Shown piece after piece: positions 33,991 through 43,104 of a stretch of 64,000 nucleotides of DNA; position 1 is the first letter of the stretch; each line of letters starts with the position of its first letter. The translations under genes were made by a program, and so were the position numbers. The notes under the pieces are model-generated. The model did not search any database. It was not told where the DNA came from and saw only the letters and a list, made by a program, of their open reading frames with translations. This DNA comes from UBA2136 sp963974105 (GTDB lineage Bacteria > Pseudomonadota > Alphaproteobacteria > UBA2136): contig CAXBBG010000001.1 of NCBI GenBank assembly GCA_963974105.1, positions 248,001-312,000 on the forward strand, in the 5' to 3' direction.

Positions 33991-35493
33991 CTATGCTACC
34001 TTTTCTTGGTTGGATATTTTTGAAAATACTTGTGCCACAGGTGCAAGCGCAGGATGCTTTAAAGCTGTATGAAGCGTTTCCCAAACTTGCCCCATGCGCG
34101 CTGTTGCGCCAATGCGTTCATCTCGCTGCTCAAGGCGTACCAATAGCCCTGTAATTTTAAAGAAACGGTGTGCCACACATATATTGTAGCCCGCCATAAA
34201 ATCTTCTAAGCTTACATCGGCATTCAGCTTTTCTAAAAACCTTTCAATCAACTTCCCTTTAAGGTCTGCACCTGCAGGGAACCTATCTTCCAATAAACAT
34301 GCTATATCCATACAAATGGGCCCTACACGTGCGTCTTGGTAGTCTATCACGCCAACATCATCAAAACCTGTTTCGCCAGCATCTAAATCTTCTATAGCAA
34401 TAAGGTTATCTACATGAAAATCCCAATGACAGGTTGTTTTTGGTAGCTTATTTAAAATAGGCCAAAGTGAAAGCCATGCTTGCTTAAATTCTTCACGGTC
34501 TGAAACGTCTGTGGCATGCCCTGTGATAGATGGCAAATACCAGTCTGTATATCTTTGCGCTTCTACCCATGGCGTTGCACTGTCATAGTCCCACACGTTT
34601 GCTGTTTTATGGTTGGCGATATGCGCCAACAGATCTACCGCTTTTTCAAGCCACTTTTCTTGTGCTGCTTTATCTTTGCAAGCAAGGCTAAACGGTACAG
34701 TGCCTAAGTCTTCTAAAAGCAAATAGCCTTTTTCCATATCAGCGCCTTTTATAGCAGGTGCCGATATAGATAACTCTTGTAAATACTTTGTCATATCAAC
34801 AAAAGGCAGCACATCCTCTACTGGTGGTGGAGCATCCATCACAATAAGGTCTTCACCCTCTATGTTTGTGCGGTAATACGTTCTAAACGAGCAATCAGGT
34901 GACGTTGCTTCAAGCTTGGCACCGTTAAAGCCTAAGCTTGTCATAAATGCATCTCGCCCTTGTTCACATTGCGGGCGCATAACGCCTTCTACAAAAAGCC
35001 CAAAACGTTTAAGCCAAGTCCCTGTCGCATGAAGTGTGACTTTGCGGGCATCAAAACCGTCCTCTTCTAGGGTTATTGTAAGCAAGTCGCCGACCTCTGT
35101 TTCCATAATATGCCTTTTGGGTGGTATAAAAGTTGGCAGGCAATCTTCCACATTCTGTGCCCATTCCATCACAACCACACCATGCTCGTAATAATCTTCG
35201 AGATCGAGCATTTCAATTTCTGAAGGGTCAGCCATACGGTAAGCGTCAACATGTGCGACCGGCAACCTTGTTTCATGATAGGTTTGTATGAGGTTAAATG
35301 TTGGACTTGGCACTGCCAAATTATCATCACCAGCAAGAGAACGGATAAACTGACGTGCAAAAGTTGTTTTACCTGTACCAAGTGTCCCATCAAGGCGAAT
35401 AAAATCACCACATACAGCATAACGTGCCACCTGACGCGCAAGCGCCAATGTCGCCTCTTCACCTTTAAGTGTTAATACGATCTTATTTTCCAC
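33991..35493 (-). CDS. Fusion of TsaE (t6A ATPase) and AmgK-type sugar kinase
   Basis: The first 150 residues are TsaE, the ATPase of the tRNA t6A37 complex: Walker A GTLGTGKTTF, PSPTFNLIQTY, HVDAYR and EWAQNVE. After a short bridge, the remaining 330 residues are an aminoglycoside-phosphotransferase-fold kinase (YLLLEDLG, CHWDFHVDNLI catalytic loop, GVIDYQDARVGP). That part resembles AmgK, which phosphorylates MurNAc/GlcNAc at C1. The GTG at 35493 is chosen because GGGGG lies just upstream. There is no stop or internal start between the domains. Such fusions are known in some alphaproteobacteria. Confidence 0.9.
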   Translation of the reverse strand: MENKIVLTLKGEEATLALARQVARYAVCGDFIRLDGTLGTGKTTFARQFIRSLAGDDNLAVPSPTFNLIQTYHETRLPVAHVDAYRMADPSEIEMLDLEDYYEHGVVVMEWAQNVEDCLPTFIPPKRHIMETEVGDLLTITLEEDGFDARKVTLHATGTWLKRFGLFVEGVMRPQCEQGRDAFMTSLGFNGAKLEATSPDCSFRTYYRTNIEGEDLIVMDAPPPVEDVLPFVDMTKYLQELSISAPAIKGADMEKGYLLLEDLGTVPFSLACKDKAAQEKWLEKAVDLLAHIANHKTANVWDYDSATPWVEAQRYTDWYLPSITGHATDVSDREEFKQAWLSLWPILNKLPKTTCHWDFHVDNLIAIEDLDAGETGFDDVGVIDYQDARVGPICMDIACLLEDRFPAGADLKGKLIERFLEKLNADVSLEDFMAGYNICVAHRFFKITGLLVRLEQRDERIGATARMGQVWETLHTALKHPALAPVAQVFSKISNQEKVA

Positions 35494-35642
35494 TTCATAC
35501 CCCCTTGATTTCCGCCAAAATTCTATAAAAAACATCATACAATTGCAAGAACTAACGCACTCTTTGCTTGAATTATTTCTAAAGTTGCCTACAATAGTAC
35601 GAACATAGGAAACCTAAATCAGCAACAGGAGTGTGTTAAAAC

Positions 35643-36770
35643 ATGATACAGGATGGACTAAACAGCCCACCAAATCATGACAGACCCAATAACATGGGCA
35701 CGCAGAATCACGCTTTATTACACACCAATGCACTTGATGACCTCATGCACCAACACGGCGCATATTTTACATTCATTCACACCCACCAAAACATTGAAGA
35801 TATTACGCTTAATGATATAAAAAATTATCTGCGTGATGCATTTTTAGGGGTTGTTCCTGTACCACTTAATACAGAAAATTTAGCAAAGTCATACGCTTAC
35901 TTTGGCGGTTCATTGCAAAAACAAACCATAGCTAAAATGCTTTCTAAAAAGGAATTGGCCTTTAACCTTGTTCCAGGTCTTAACCTTGTTACCGATCAAA
36001 ACAACTTTAACCTAGAAAACTTTAAAGAGTTTATTTGCCGTGACCTTGAAGCCTTAGCAGAAGAAGACCTTAAACGCCTTGTGCACCTGCACAACCAAAA
36101 AGCTTTAATCGCCTTAGAAGAAACATTCCAAAACCCAACTCTTGTCATGAGCGCTCTGAAGGCTGTGAGTAAAAAACAATGGGGGCAACTTTTAGTTAAA
36201 GCGCCTTCCAACCCTCAACTGTTAAGCTCTACAGCTAAGCAAAGCAGTGATGAATTTTTCAAAAATGGCATGCATCTCGCCTTTTTAGAGATTGAGCCCG
36301 AAATTTATGGGTCACTCACCAAAGAAGCACTCACACAAACACACCCAACCTTTAAAGCCAAAAAGCACCTTCGTGCTATTTTAGAATTTGAACTTTTACT
36401 CAAACACATGGCAGAAAAACGCCTAAACGAGGAAAGGTACAAAGCAGACGCTAAACTGTACAAAAAAAGTGAGATCGAAGCACCTTTGCAAGAAAGTGAG
36501 GTGCGTCATACACAGACACAAAAAAACAACCTTTCACTTTCCGAAGAACTGCCAAAAGAGCGCCCTTCTTTTATTCAAAAAGTGGTGCGTGAAGAGCTTG
36601 GCTACGATATTCCTATTAACCGCATGCAAGTTCAGCGCATATTAGACGCTGCCGATGCCATTTTGAAGGAACCATCTAAAACCAACACCCCTATCGACTT
36701 TTTGCACAACAAACACCCAGAACCAAAAGAAGAAAAAATAACACTAGAGACGATGGACCTTAGTCGTTAA
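35643..36770 (+). CDS. Hypothetical protein
   Basis: I do not recognise this 375-residue protein. It has no signal peptide or membrane segment. The central 200 residues are probably helical (LENFKEFICRDLEALAEEDL, VMSALKAVSKKQWGQLLVKA, KKHLRAILEFELLLKHMAEK). A charged linker at about 275-310 leads to a C-terminal motif with RPSFIQKVVREELGYDIP and AADAILKE. AGGAG precedes the ATG by about 12 bases. It is transcribed divergently from the TsaE fusion. The composition matches its neighbours, so transfer is not suggested. Confidence 0.65.
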   Translation: MIQDGLNSPPNHDRPNNMGTQNHALLHTNALDDLMHQHGAYFTFIHTHQNIEDITLNDIKNYLRDAFLGVVPVPLNTENLAKSYAYFGGSLQKQTIAKMLSKKELAFNLVPGLNLVTDQNNFNLENFKEFICRDLEALAEEDLKRLVHLHNQKALIALEETFQNPTLVMSALKAVSKKQWGQLLVKAPSNPQLLSSTAKQSSDEFFKNGMHLAFLEIEPEIYGSLTKEALTQTHPTFKAKKHLRAILEFELLLKHMAEKRLNEERYKADAKLYKKSEIEAPLQESEVRHTQTQKNNLSLSEELPKERPSFIQKVVREELGYDIPINRMQVQRILDAADAILKEPSKTNTPIDFLHNKHPEPKEEKITLETMDLSR

Positions 36771-36851
36771 TTCTACAAACAAATAATCTCATACCGCATT
36801 GCCGTCAAAACAATCACCTCCCTTTAAAATGTCCAAATATAACTTTCAATA

Positions 36852-36880
36852 TTGATTATATATGTCAGTTGGTTTAATAC
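36852..36880 (+). promoter_or_regulatory. Promoter of the reductase gene, predicted leaderless
   Basis: TTGATT and TAATAC are exactly 17 bases apart. Six bases separate the -10 from the ATG at 36887, so the predicted first transcribed base is the A of the start codon. No Shine-Dalgarno sequence is present. Confidence 0.5.
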
Positions 36881-36886
36881 TAAAGT

Positions 36887-37897
36887 ATGAAAAATTATGA
36901 AACAGATATTGCCGTTATAGGCACAGGACCCGTTGGGCTTTTTACAATATTCGAAGCGGGTATGGCAGGTTACTCATGCGTTGCCATTGACTCTTTGGAT
37001 GAATTGGGCGGGCAATTGAGTGCTCTATATCCTGAAAAACCAATTTATGATATCCCTGGACACCCAAGCATTTTAGCGCAAGACCTTGTCCATAAACTAA
37101 AAGAACAAGCCGCTCCTTTTAAACCAGAATATTTACTGGGCGATGCCGTGAGTGCTTTTACTCAAAATGAAGACGGTACATTTACGCTAAGCGTTGGTGA
37201 AAATACAGTCCACGCAAAATCTATCTGCCTTGCGGCAGGTGGTGGCATGTTTGCGCCACGCAAACCACCTTTAGAAAACATAGAAGAGTTTGAAAAAATG
37301 TCTGTGTTTTATTCTGTACGCGGTAAACACACTTACGCCGACCAAAACGTCGTTATTGCTGGTGGCGGTGACAGTGCCGCTGATTGGGCCGTAGAACTTG
37401 CCCCTATTGCAAAACATGTACACGTTATTCACCGCCGCGCTGAATTTAGAGCCGCCGAAGAAACAGTTAAACAACTCAACGCGCTCAATGAAAACGGCAA
37501 CGTAACCATCCACACGCCTTGCCAACTTAAAGCGCTTCAAGGCACGCAAGGGCAACTTACAGACATCACCATTGCCGACTTAGATGGTAACGAAACAAAT
37601 ATAACGGCCGACAAGCTCTTATGTTTCTTTGGTATATCTCCTTCTCTTGGGCCTATTGTAAACTGGGGCTTAGATATGAACAAAAAAACAGTCAACGTTA
37701 ACCCAAGCACCATGGAAACAAATATTAAAGGCATTTGCGCCGTGGGTGACATTGCCGATTATGGCCATAAGCTCCACCTCATCCTCACAGGGTTTGCCGA
37801 AAGTGCCTTGGCCATTAAAACGCTTCAACACTATATGGAACCTGATAAAAAGTTCAAAGTTCAGTTTTCTACGTCTAAAGGTGTGCCACAAGCTTAA
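36887..37897 (+). CDS. Ferredoxin/flavodoxin-NADP reductase (thioredoxin-reductase-like)
   Basis: The 336-residue flavoprotein has the N-terminal FAD motif IAVIGTGPVGL, ELGGQLSALYPEKPIYDIPG, a second Rossmann motif VVIAGGGDSAADWAV for NAD(P)H and HVIHRRAEFRA. The C-terminal AVGDIADYGHKLHLILTGFAE block completes it. It lacks the CxxC of thioredoxin reductase and matches the YumC-type FNR group. These enzymes reduce ferredoxin or flavodoxin for biosynthetic or iron-sulfur reactions. It is monocistronic, between its own promoter and a strong terminator. Confidence 0.92.
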   Translation: MKNYETDIAVIGTGPVGLFTIFEAGMAGYSCVAIDSLDELGGQLSALYPEKPIYDIPGHPSILAQDLVHKLKEQAAPFKPEYLLGDAVSAFTQNEDGTFTLSVGENTVHAKSICLAAGGGMFAPRKPPLENIEEFEKMSVFYSVRGKHTYADQNVVIAGGGDSAADWAVELAPIAKHVHVIHRRAEFRAAEETVKQLNALNENGNVTIHTPCQLKALQGTQGQLTDITIADLDGNETNITADKLLCFFGISPSLGPIVNWGLDMNKKTVNVNPSTMETNIKGICAVGDIADYGHKLHLILTGFAESALAIKTLQHYMEPDKKFKVQFSTSKGVPQA

Positions 37898-37941
37898 ATA
37901 TTTAAGCCGAAAGCTTGATATTCAATGTGTACCCTCAAGCC

Positions 37942-37970
37942 AAAAAGCCCTCATAAAGAGGGCTTTTTTT
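37942..37970. terminator. Bidirectional terminator
   Basis: AAAAAGCCCTC and GAGGGCTTTTT form an 11-bp stem with an ATAAA loop between the convergent reductase gene and the exported protein gene at 37988. Confidence 0.9.
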
Positions 37971-37987
37971 ATTTATAATAAGATTTA

Positions 37988-38833
37988 TTATAGCTGTTCT
38001 AGCGTTGGCATTTGAGCATATTCATTAGCAAAAACATGGCCATTAAAGTAAACACGGAAGCCATAATAAGCCAAACGCCCTACATTTTGAGATGGCACAC
38101 CAAACCCCCAATACATAATGCCGTGCTTATCCTTTTTAAGGGCAACCACCGTTTCAGGATGAAATAGCTTACCAAGACGTAATTTTAATTTATTATCATC
38201 TGCATAACTTTGAGCTGTAATAGCCGCACGACTAAAGGTCATGGCACCGTTAAGATATGCCACCTCACCACCTACAATACGGTCATACTGACACCAACCC
38301 ATAGACCCTGAAAAAGGGAACTTCATAAAATGGGTCACACAAAATGTGTTACCGTAACTTTGAATATTGCGCACTGAAAACTCGTCCAGCATAATATTTG
38401 TCACACCATAAACCCCACGCCCACGTCCATAAGCTTCGTTAAAATATTCTTGAAGTTTCGGATCTGTTAAAAAGTTTGTATCTTTAAGCCTATAAAGCTC
38501 ACCGTCTGGTTTTTCGATAAAAGTCATGCTTTTTGCCTGCTTGGGCATACGCTCTGGCAGGTCTTGCCAGTCATAAAATACCGTTAACAACTTCGCATCT
38601 AACCCTCCTGGACCAAAGGAAATATCTTCACTTTGACAACCCTGAAACTTTGGTAAAGGTAAGTCTGTATAATACAATTTTGCGTTACAATAAAAAGGTG
38701 TCATACCATAGGCTGTTTCGTCAATTTTAACGCTCGCGTTATTTTCGCCTTTCATATAGGAAGGCACAGCCACGGCTTGGGTTGAAACCAAAACCATCGC
38801 ACAAAACATGACTATATTTCTTAAAATTTGCAT
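37988..38833 (-). CDS. Exported hypothetical protein
   Basis: This 281-residue protein is unknown to me. A signal peptide (NIVMFCAMVLVSTQAVAVP, cleavage near residue 23) suggests the periplasm. The mature part has four cysteines (around positions 49, 66, 165 and 181) that could form disulfides. It is rich in aromatic residues, with GMTPFYCNAKLYYTDLPLP and MYWGFGVPSQNVGRLAYYGF. No transmembrane helix follows. It stands alone between the terminator at 37942 and the divergent transporter gene. Confidence 0.65.
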   Translation of the reverse strand: MQILRNIVMFCAMVLVSTQAVAVPSYMKGENNASVKIDETAYGMTPFYCNAKLYYTDLPLPKFQGCQSEDISFGPGGLDAKLLTVFYDWQDLPERMPKQAKSMTFIEKPDGELYRLKDTNFLTDPKLQEYFNEAYGRGRGVYGVTNIMLDEFSVRNIQSYGNTFCVTHFMKFPFSGSMGWCQYDRIVGGEVAYLNGAMTFSRAAITAQSYADDNKLKLRLGKLFHPETVVALKKDKHGIMYWGFGVPSQNVGRLAYYGFRVYFNGHVFANEYAQMPTLEQL

Positions 38834-38964
38834 TTTTTAAGTATAACAACATCTAAAGCCACTTGACCATAAATTACGCACAATGTCCTTACTCCCCCTT
38901 ATTCCCTTGTTGCGCAAACCCCACATTTAACGTATAAATTATAAAAAAAAGGAAGTGCGGTTAC

Positions 38965-39882
38965 GTGGATTGGTTTGTTAATTTAGTCTCTGAAATATTG
39001 CCTTTATATGCCATATCTGTTTTAGGTTTTATTGCTGGCAAATCTCTTAAAATTGACACAAAATCTATCACTACACTCACAATTTACATGATGTCGCCTA
39101 TCGTTTTCTTTCTTTCACTTGCGCAAGTTAGCTTTAACACAGGCACCCTTATTGCCCCTGCCATAACATTTGTAACCGCAAGCCTTGTTGCCCCACTTGT
39201 TTTAAAAACAACCAAATTATATCTTGGTGAAAGAACACCTTATTTAAGCGCCTTATCTACAGGCACAAGCAATTGGGGTTATTTTGGGCTTCCCATCGCC
39301 TTCTCACTTTTTAACCCAGAACAAGTCGCCGCTTATATTATGATTGGCTTCGGCTTACAACTTTTTGAAAACACTTTTGGCGTTTATTACATTTCACGCG
39401 GGCATAAGTCACCTCTTGAAAGCCTGTTTGCTATATTTAAATTCCCAGCTATTTATGCAATCATTGCAGGGATTAGCTTAAGCTACTTAAAGGTGGACAT
39501 ACCAAGTGAAGGCGAAAAATTATTAGAATTATTTAAAGGTGCTTATACCGTTTTAGGGATGATGATTATAGGTTTAGGTATTGCAAATTTAGATAAATTT
39601 CGCATTGATGTCCCATTCACTTTAACCATGTGTTTGCTACGCTTTGCTTTATGGCCAGCCCTTGCGACATTGATTATTTATTTAGATACCGACTTAAACA
39701 TTTTAGGTGAAGAGTACTATAAACCACTTATGCTATTTTCTATCATGCCTATGGCTGCCAACAACATCGCCTTTGCCGCACAGTTTAACATGCACCCAGG
39801 TAAAGCATCTGTCGCCGTTTTAATAACCACGCTTGCCGCTTTATTTTACATACCTTGGGCGTTACAGTTTTTCGGCATATAA
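38965..39882 (+). CDS. AEC family transporter
   Basis: The 305-residue integral membrane protein resembles the auxin efflux carrier (AEC) family. It has about ten hydrophobic segments, opening with LPLYAISVLGFIAGKSLKID, with a central GTSNWGYFGLPIAFSLF motif in the first repeat and a closing MPMAANNIAFAAQFNMHP in the second. Bacterial members export small organic acids such as malate or citrate analogues; the substrate here is unknown. The start is GTG with GGAAG upstream. Its 3' end overlaps the convergent tag gene by 21 bases. Confidence 0.87.
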   Translation: MDWFVNLVSEILPLYAISVLGFIAGKSLKIDTKSITTLTIYMMSPIVFFLSLAQVSFNTGTLIAPAITFVTASLVAPLVLKTTKLYLGERTPYLSALSTGTSNWGYFGLPIAFSLFNPEQVAAYIMIGFGLQLFENTFGVYYISRGHKSPLESLFAIFKFPAIYAIIAGISLSYLKVDIPSEGEKLLELFKGAYTVLGMMIIGLGIANLDKFRIDVPFTLTMCLLRFALWPALATLIIYLDTDLNILGEEYYKPLMLFSIMPMAANNIAFAAQFNMHPGKASVAVLITTLAALFYIPWALQFFGI

Positions 39883-40425
39883 ATAGCACTCCGCTGTATG
39901 GTCCTGCACCATACCCGTCGCTTGCATAAAGGCATAAATAATTGTGCTACCCACAAAATTCATGCCACGTTTTTTAAGGCCCTTACTAATTTCATCGCTT
40001 AACTCTGTTTTAGACGGCAATTCATCATGAGACTTGTAATGATTAAAAATGGGCGCACCATGCACAAAACCCCAGATATATTTATCAAACGTACCAAATT
40101 CCATTTGAATTTTTAAAAAGACTTTCGCATTCCGTACAGCGCTATTTACCTTAAGCCTATTGCGTATAATGCCTGGGTCCTTTAAAAGTTTTTCAATTTT
40201 ACGTTCATCATATTCAGCCACCTTACGCACATCAAACCCATCAAAAACTTTTCGATAATGCGCACGTTTTTTTAAAACCGTTATCCATGAAAGCCCTGCT
40301 TGAGCCCCTTCAAGTACTAAAAACTCAAAAAGCAAATTATCGTCATGCACAGGACAACCCCACTCATGATCGTGGTAATCTTTGTAAATTTGGTCATTAC
40401 TTACCCATGCACATCTTTGTGTCAT
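39862..40425 (-). CDS. tag: DNA-3-methyladenine glycosylase I
   Basis: Tag excises 3-methyladenine from alkylated DNA. The protein of 187 residues starts TQRCAWVSNDQIYKDYHDHE, with the N-terminal cysteine and histidine that bind zinc. It contains FEFLVLEGAQAGLSWITVLK, the helix-hairpin-helix part KKRGMNFVGSTIIYAFMQA and a C-terminal DHTAECY supplying the other zinc ligands. A TTG one codon upstream is not needed. The gene is convergent to and overlaps the AEC transporter. Confidence 0.95.
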   Translation of the reverse strand: MTQRCAWVSNDQIYKDYHDHEWGCPVHDDNLLFEFLVLEGAQAGLSWITVLKKRAHYRKVFDGFDVRKVAEYDERKIEKLLKDPGIIRNRLKVNSAVRNAKVFLKIQMEFGTFDKYIWGFVHGAPIFNHYKSHDELPSKTELSDEISKGLKKRGMNFVGSTIIYAFMQATGMVQDHTAECYLYAEKL

Positions 40426-40602
40426 CAATCTCTACTTTTTATTTATATTTAAACATATTGTCATTGTAACACTTTTTTAAAAATTGAAAAAACGCACAGT
40501 AAGAAGCTACAAAAAAACAAGAGATTGGTTTACAAAAACAATTATTTATACCATGATAAACAACATACCAACACACTCTTTTCCTTTTATGGAGGGCATT
40601 TT

Positions 40603-41223
40603 ATGTCCACACACACCAAGCTTTTCATATCAACCGACATTGAAACAGATGGTCCGCATATTGGCAAAAACTCTATGCGTAGCTTTGCAAGCGAAGCCAT
40701 AGACCCTGTAACGCTACGTGTTATTTCAAAGTTTGATATAAACCTCAAACCTTTAACCGGCGGTTCAGAAAACTATAACACTGTCGAAATTTTCTTTAAA
40801 ACATCCTTTCCTAACGCATGGAAAGACCTAAACCAAAACCCCCAAACACCCCGCAAAGCAATGGTTCAATATTTAAAATGGCTTAATGCACTTCAAGCTG
40901 AATCACTTTGGTTTGTGGCAACACCATGTAGCTTTGATAAGTCATGGATTAACTGGTATTTAAAAGAGTTTTGCCTAGATAAAATGACAGGCCCCATTAA
41001 AACGCCTTTTGATATACATGACTTTGACATTCGTAGTTGGGAATGCGGTCTTCTGGGCGCAGATCCTTCAGAAGCAGACAACCTTCTTTATCCAAGCGAA
41101 TGGAATTCACCCCTACCGCATCCACACATTGCAAGGCTCGATGTTGCAAAAGCAAGTGATGAGATTATAAGACGCCTACAGTGGGCTAATCAACGCACAA
41201 AACTCTATACACAAATATTATAG
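40603..41223 (+). CDS. DEDDh-type 3'-5' exonuclease-like protein
   Basis: From the ATG at 40603, preceded by GGAGGG, the product has 206 residues. The N-terminal ISTDIETDGP supplies the DxE of the exonuclease I motif (Asp12, Glu14). FDKSWINWYLKEF in the middle provides the Exo II aspartate, and HPHIARLDVAKASDEIIRRL near the end gives the histidine and aspartate of Exo III. This fits a stand-alone RNase T/DnaQ-superfamily exonuclease of unknown substrate. The 26 in-frame codons upstream have no SD. A strong terminator follows. Confidence 0.75.
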   Translation: MSTHTKLFISTDIETDGPHIGKNSMRSFASEAIDPVTLRVISKFDINLKPLTGGSENYNTVEIFFKTSFPNAWKDLNQNPQTPRKAMVQYLKWLNALQAESLWFVATPCSFDKSWINWYLKEFCLDKMTGPIKTPFDIHDFDIRSWECGLLGADPSEADNLLYPSEWNSPLPHPHIARLDVAKASDEIIRRLQWANQRTKLYTQIL

Positions 41224-41230
41224 CGCACAT

Positions 41231-41257
41231 AAAAAACACCTTTCGAGGTGTTTTTTA
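41231..41257 (+). terminator. Terminator of the exonuclease gene
   Basis: AAAAAACACC and GGTGTTTTTT form a 10-bp stem with a TTTCGA loop immediately after the stop codon. Confidence 0.9.
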
Positions 41258-41359
41258 TTTATAGAAGACTTGAAACAACAAAGGCCAATCCCCAATATAT
41301 AACATGTAACAAAACCTAAGCTTTTATTTCCACACCTCATTCTGCTGGAGGAATAACCT

Positions 41360-41683
41360 ATGGAAATTTTAATCAGTATTGCAATAATTATTGCAGGTGC
41401 AGCGTTCTCATTTTTTTACGCAAATTCTTATAATATAGAATTTAGCCAAAAAGAAAATGCAGTACGCATCCTATCCATCATCGTTACTTGCGCGATAGCA
41501 AGCATCGTTATCAATTACTTTATTGTAAACACTCTCTACAACATAGTTCTCGTCAGTATCGTATTCGTCCCTATATTTGGCCTTATAACCCATGAGACAG
41601 TCATATGTAGAATCAGTATAAACCGCCTAAAGGCTGAACATCCAAAGACAACACAAGGATTAAACGTTTCAAAAATAGCTTAA
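41360..41683 (+). CDS. Hypothetical membrane protein
   Basis: This 107-residue protein is not recognised. It has three predicted membrane segments: ISIAIIIAGAAFSFFYA, ILSIIVTCAIASIVINYFIV and IVLVSIVFVPIFGLI, then a basic cytoplasmic tail. GGAGGA at a normal distance from the ATG and a terminator 20 bases after the stop support a real gene. It is monocistronic. Confidence 0.6.
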   Translation: MEILISIAIIIAGAAFSFFYANSYNIEFSQKENAVRILSIIVTCAIASIVINYFIVNTLYNIVLVSIVFVPIFGLITHETVICRISINRLKAEHPKTTQGLNVSKIA

Positions 41684-41700
41684 ATGCGAGCGAATAGAAT

Positions 41701-41728
41701 AAAGCACCCTTAAGGGTGCTATTCTTTT
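41701..41728 (+). terminator. Terminator of the 41360-41683 gene
   Basis: AGCACCCTTAAGGGTGCT is a perfect palindrome followed by ATTCTTTT. Confidence 0.75.
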
Positions 41729-41739
41729 GCCTAAATACT

Positions 41740-41767
41740 AAAAATGGGCACCAAAGGCACCCATTTT
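41740..41767 (-). terminator. Terminator of ahcY
   Basis: AAAATGGG and CCCATTTT pair around an interrupted inner stem, 20 bases after the ahcY stop on the minus strand. Confidence 0.75.
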
Positions 41768-41787
41768 ATTAACGATATTTTAAACAT

Positions 41788-43104
41788 TTAGTATCTGTAG
41801 TGCTCTGGCTTATATGGACCTTCTACTGGAATACTTAAGTACTCAGACTGTTCCTTTGTTAACACATCTAAAACAACACCAATTTTCTTTAGGTGCAACC
41901 GCGCTACTTTTTCATCGAGCTTTTTAGGAAGCATGTAAACTTTATTTTCATAAGAGGCATGATTTTCCCACAATTCCATTTGAGCAATAACTTGGTTTGT
42001 AAATGAGTTACTCATAACAAAACTTGGGTGCCCTGTTGCGCAACCTAAGTTTACCAAACGTCCTTCAGCTAGAAGAATAATTGATTTGCCGTTATTTAGA
42101 TCAATTTTATCAACTTGAGGTTTAATATTTTCCCACTTAAAGTTACGGAGTTTATCGACCTGAATTTCAGTGTCAAAATGACCTATATTACAAACTATCG
42201 CTTGATCTGGCATTGCAAGCATATGATCTGCTGTAATAACGCCCACATTACCTGTTGTGGTTACAAAAATATTACCTTCTTTGCAAGCTTGCTCCATTTT
42301 CTTAACTTCATAACCTTCCATAGCAGCTTGAAGTGCATTGATAGGGTCAATTTCTGTCACAATAACACGCGCACCTTGACCTTTAAGAGCCTGAGCACAA
42401 CCTTTACCAACATCACCAAAACCAGCAACAACGGCAACCTTACCAGCAATCATCACATCCGTCGCACGCTTGATACCATCAAGCAATGACTCACGGCAAC
42501 CATAGTAATTATCAAATTTTGACTTCGTTACAGAATCATTTACGTTAATAGCAGGGCAAAGCAATTTACCTGCCTCCATACGCTTGTTTAAATAATGTAC
42601 GCCTGTTGTTGTTTCCTCACTAATACCTTTAATGTCAGCCATCAATTCTGGGAACTCATCATGCATCATGGCTGTGAGATCACCACCATCATCTAAAATC
42701 ATATTTGGGCGCCAACCGTTCGGTCCTTCGATTGTCGCACGGATACATTCCAAGGCTTCTTCTTCTGTTTCGCCCTTCCAAGCAAAAACAGGGATACCCG
42801 CATCTGCAATCGCTGCCGCTGCTTGGTCTTGTGTTGAGAAAATATTACATGAAGACCAACGCACTTCTGCGCCAAGTGCCGTTAGCGTTTCAATAAGAAC
42901 TGCAGTCTGAATTGTCATATGCAAGCAACCCGCAATACGCGCACCTTTAAGAGGCTTTGAAATACCGAATTCTTCACGCAGGGACATTAACCCAGGCATT
43001 TCTTCTTCTGCGATATTAATCTCTTTACGACCCCATGCAGCTAAAGACATATCCTTAACTTTGTAGTCACCTGTTGTATCAAATTTTACGGCTGTTACAG
43101 ACAT
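41788..43104 (-). CDS. ahcY: Adenosylhomocysteinase
   Basis: This enzyme hydrolyses S-adenosylhomocysteine to homocysteine and adenosine, keeping SAM-dependent methylation going. The 438-residue protein shows the family blocks: GCLHMTIQTAVLIETLTALG, FAWKGETEEEALECI, the NAD-binding AVVAGFGDVGKGCA, TEIDPINALQAAMEGY and a C-terminal PVEGPYKPEHYRY with the conserved Lys-Tyr end. AGGAAT precedes the ATG. It stands alone. I saw no SAH-type riboswitch in the upstream 150 bases. Confidence 0.97.
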   Translation of the reverse strand: MSVTAVKFDTTGDYKVKDMSLAAWGRKEINIAEEEMPGLMSLREEFGISKPLKGARIAGCLHMTIQTAVLIETLTALGAEVRWSSCNIFSTQDQAAAAIADAGIPVFAWKGETEEEALECIRATIEGPNGWRPNMILDDGGDLTAMMHDEFPELMADIKGISEETTTGVHYLNKRMEAGKLLCPAINVNDSVTKSKFDNYYGCRESLLDGIKRATDVMIAGKVAVVAGFGDVGKGCAQALKGQGARVIVTEIDPINALQAAMEGYEVKKMEQACKEGNIFVTTTGNVGVITADHMLAMPDQAIVCNIGHFDTEIQVDKLRNFKWENIKPQVDKIDLNNGKSIILLAEGRLVNLGCATGHPSFVMSNSFTNQVIAQMELWENHASYENKVYMLPKKLDEKVARLHLKKIGVVLDVLTKEQSEYLSIPVEGPYKPEHYRY

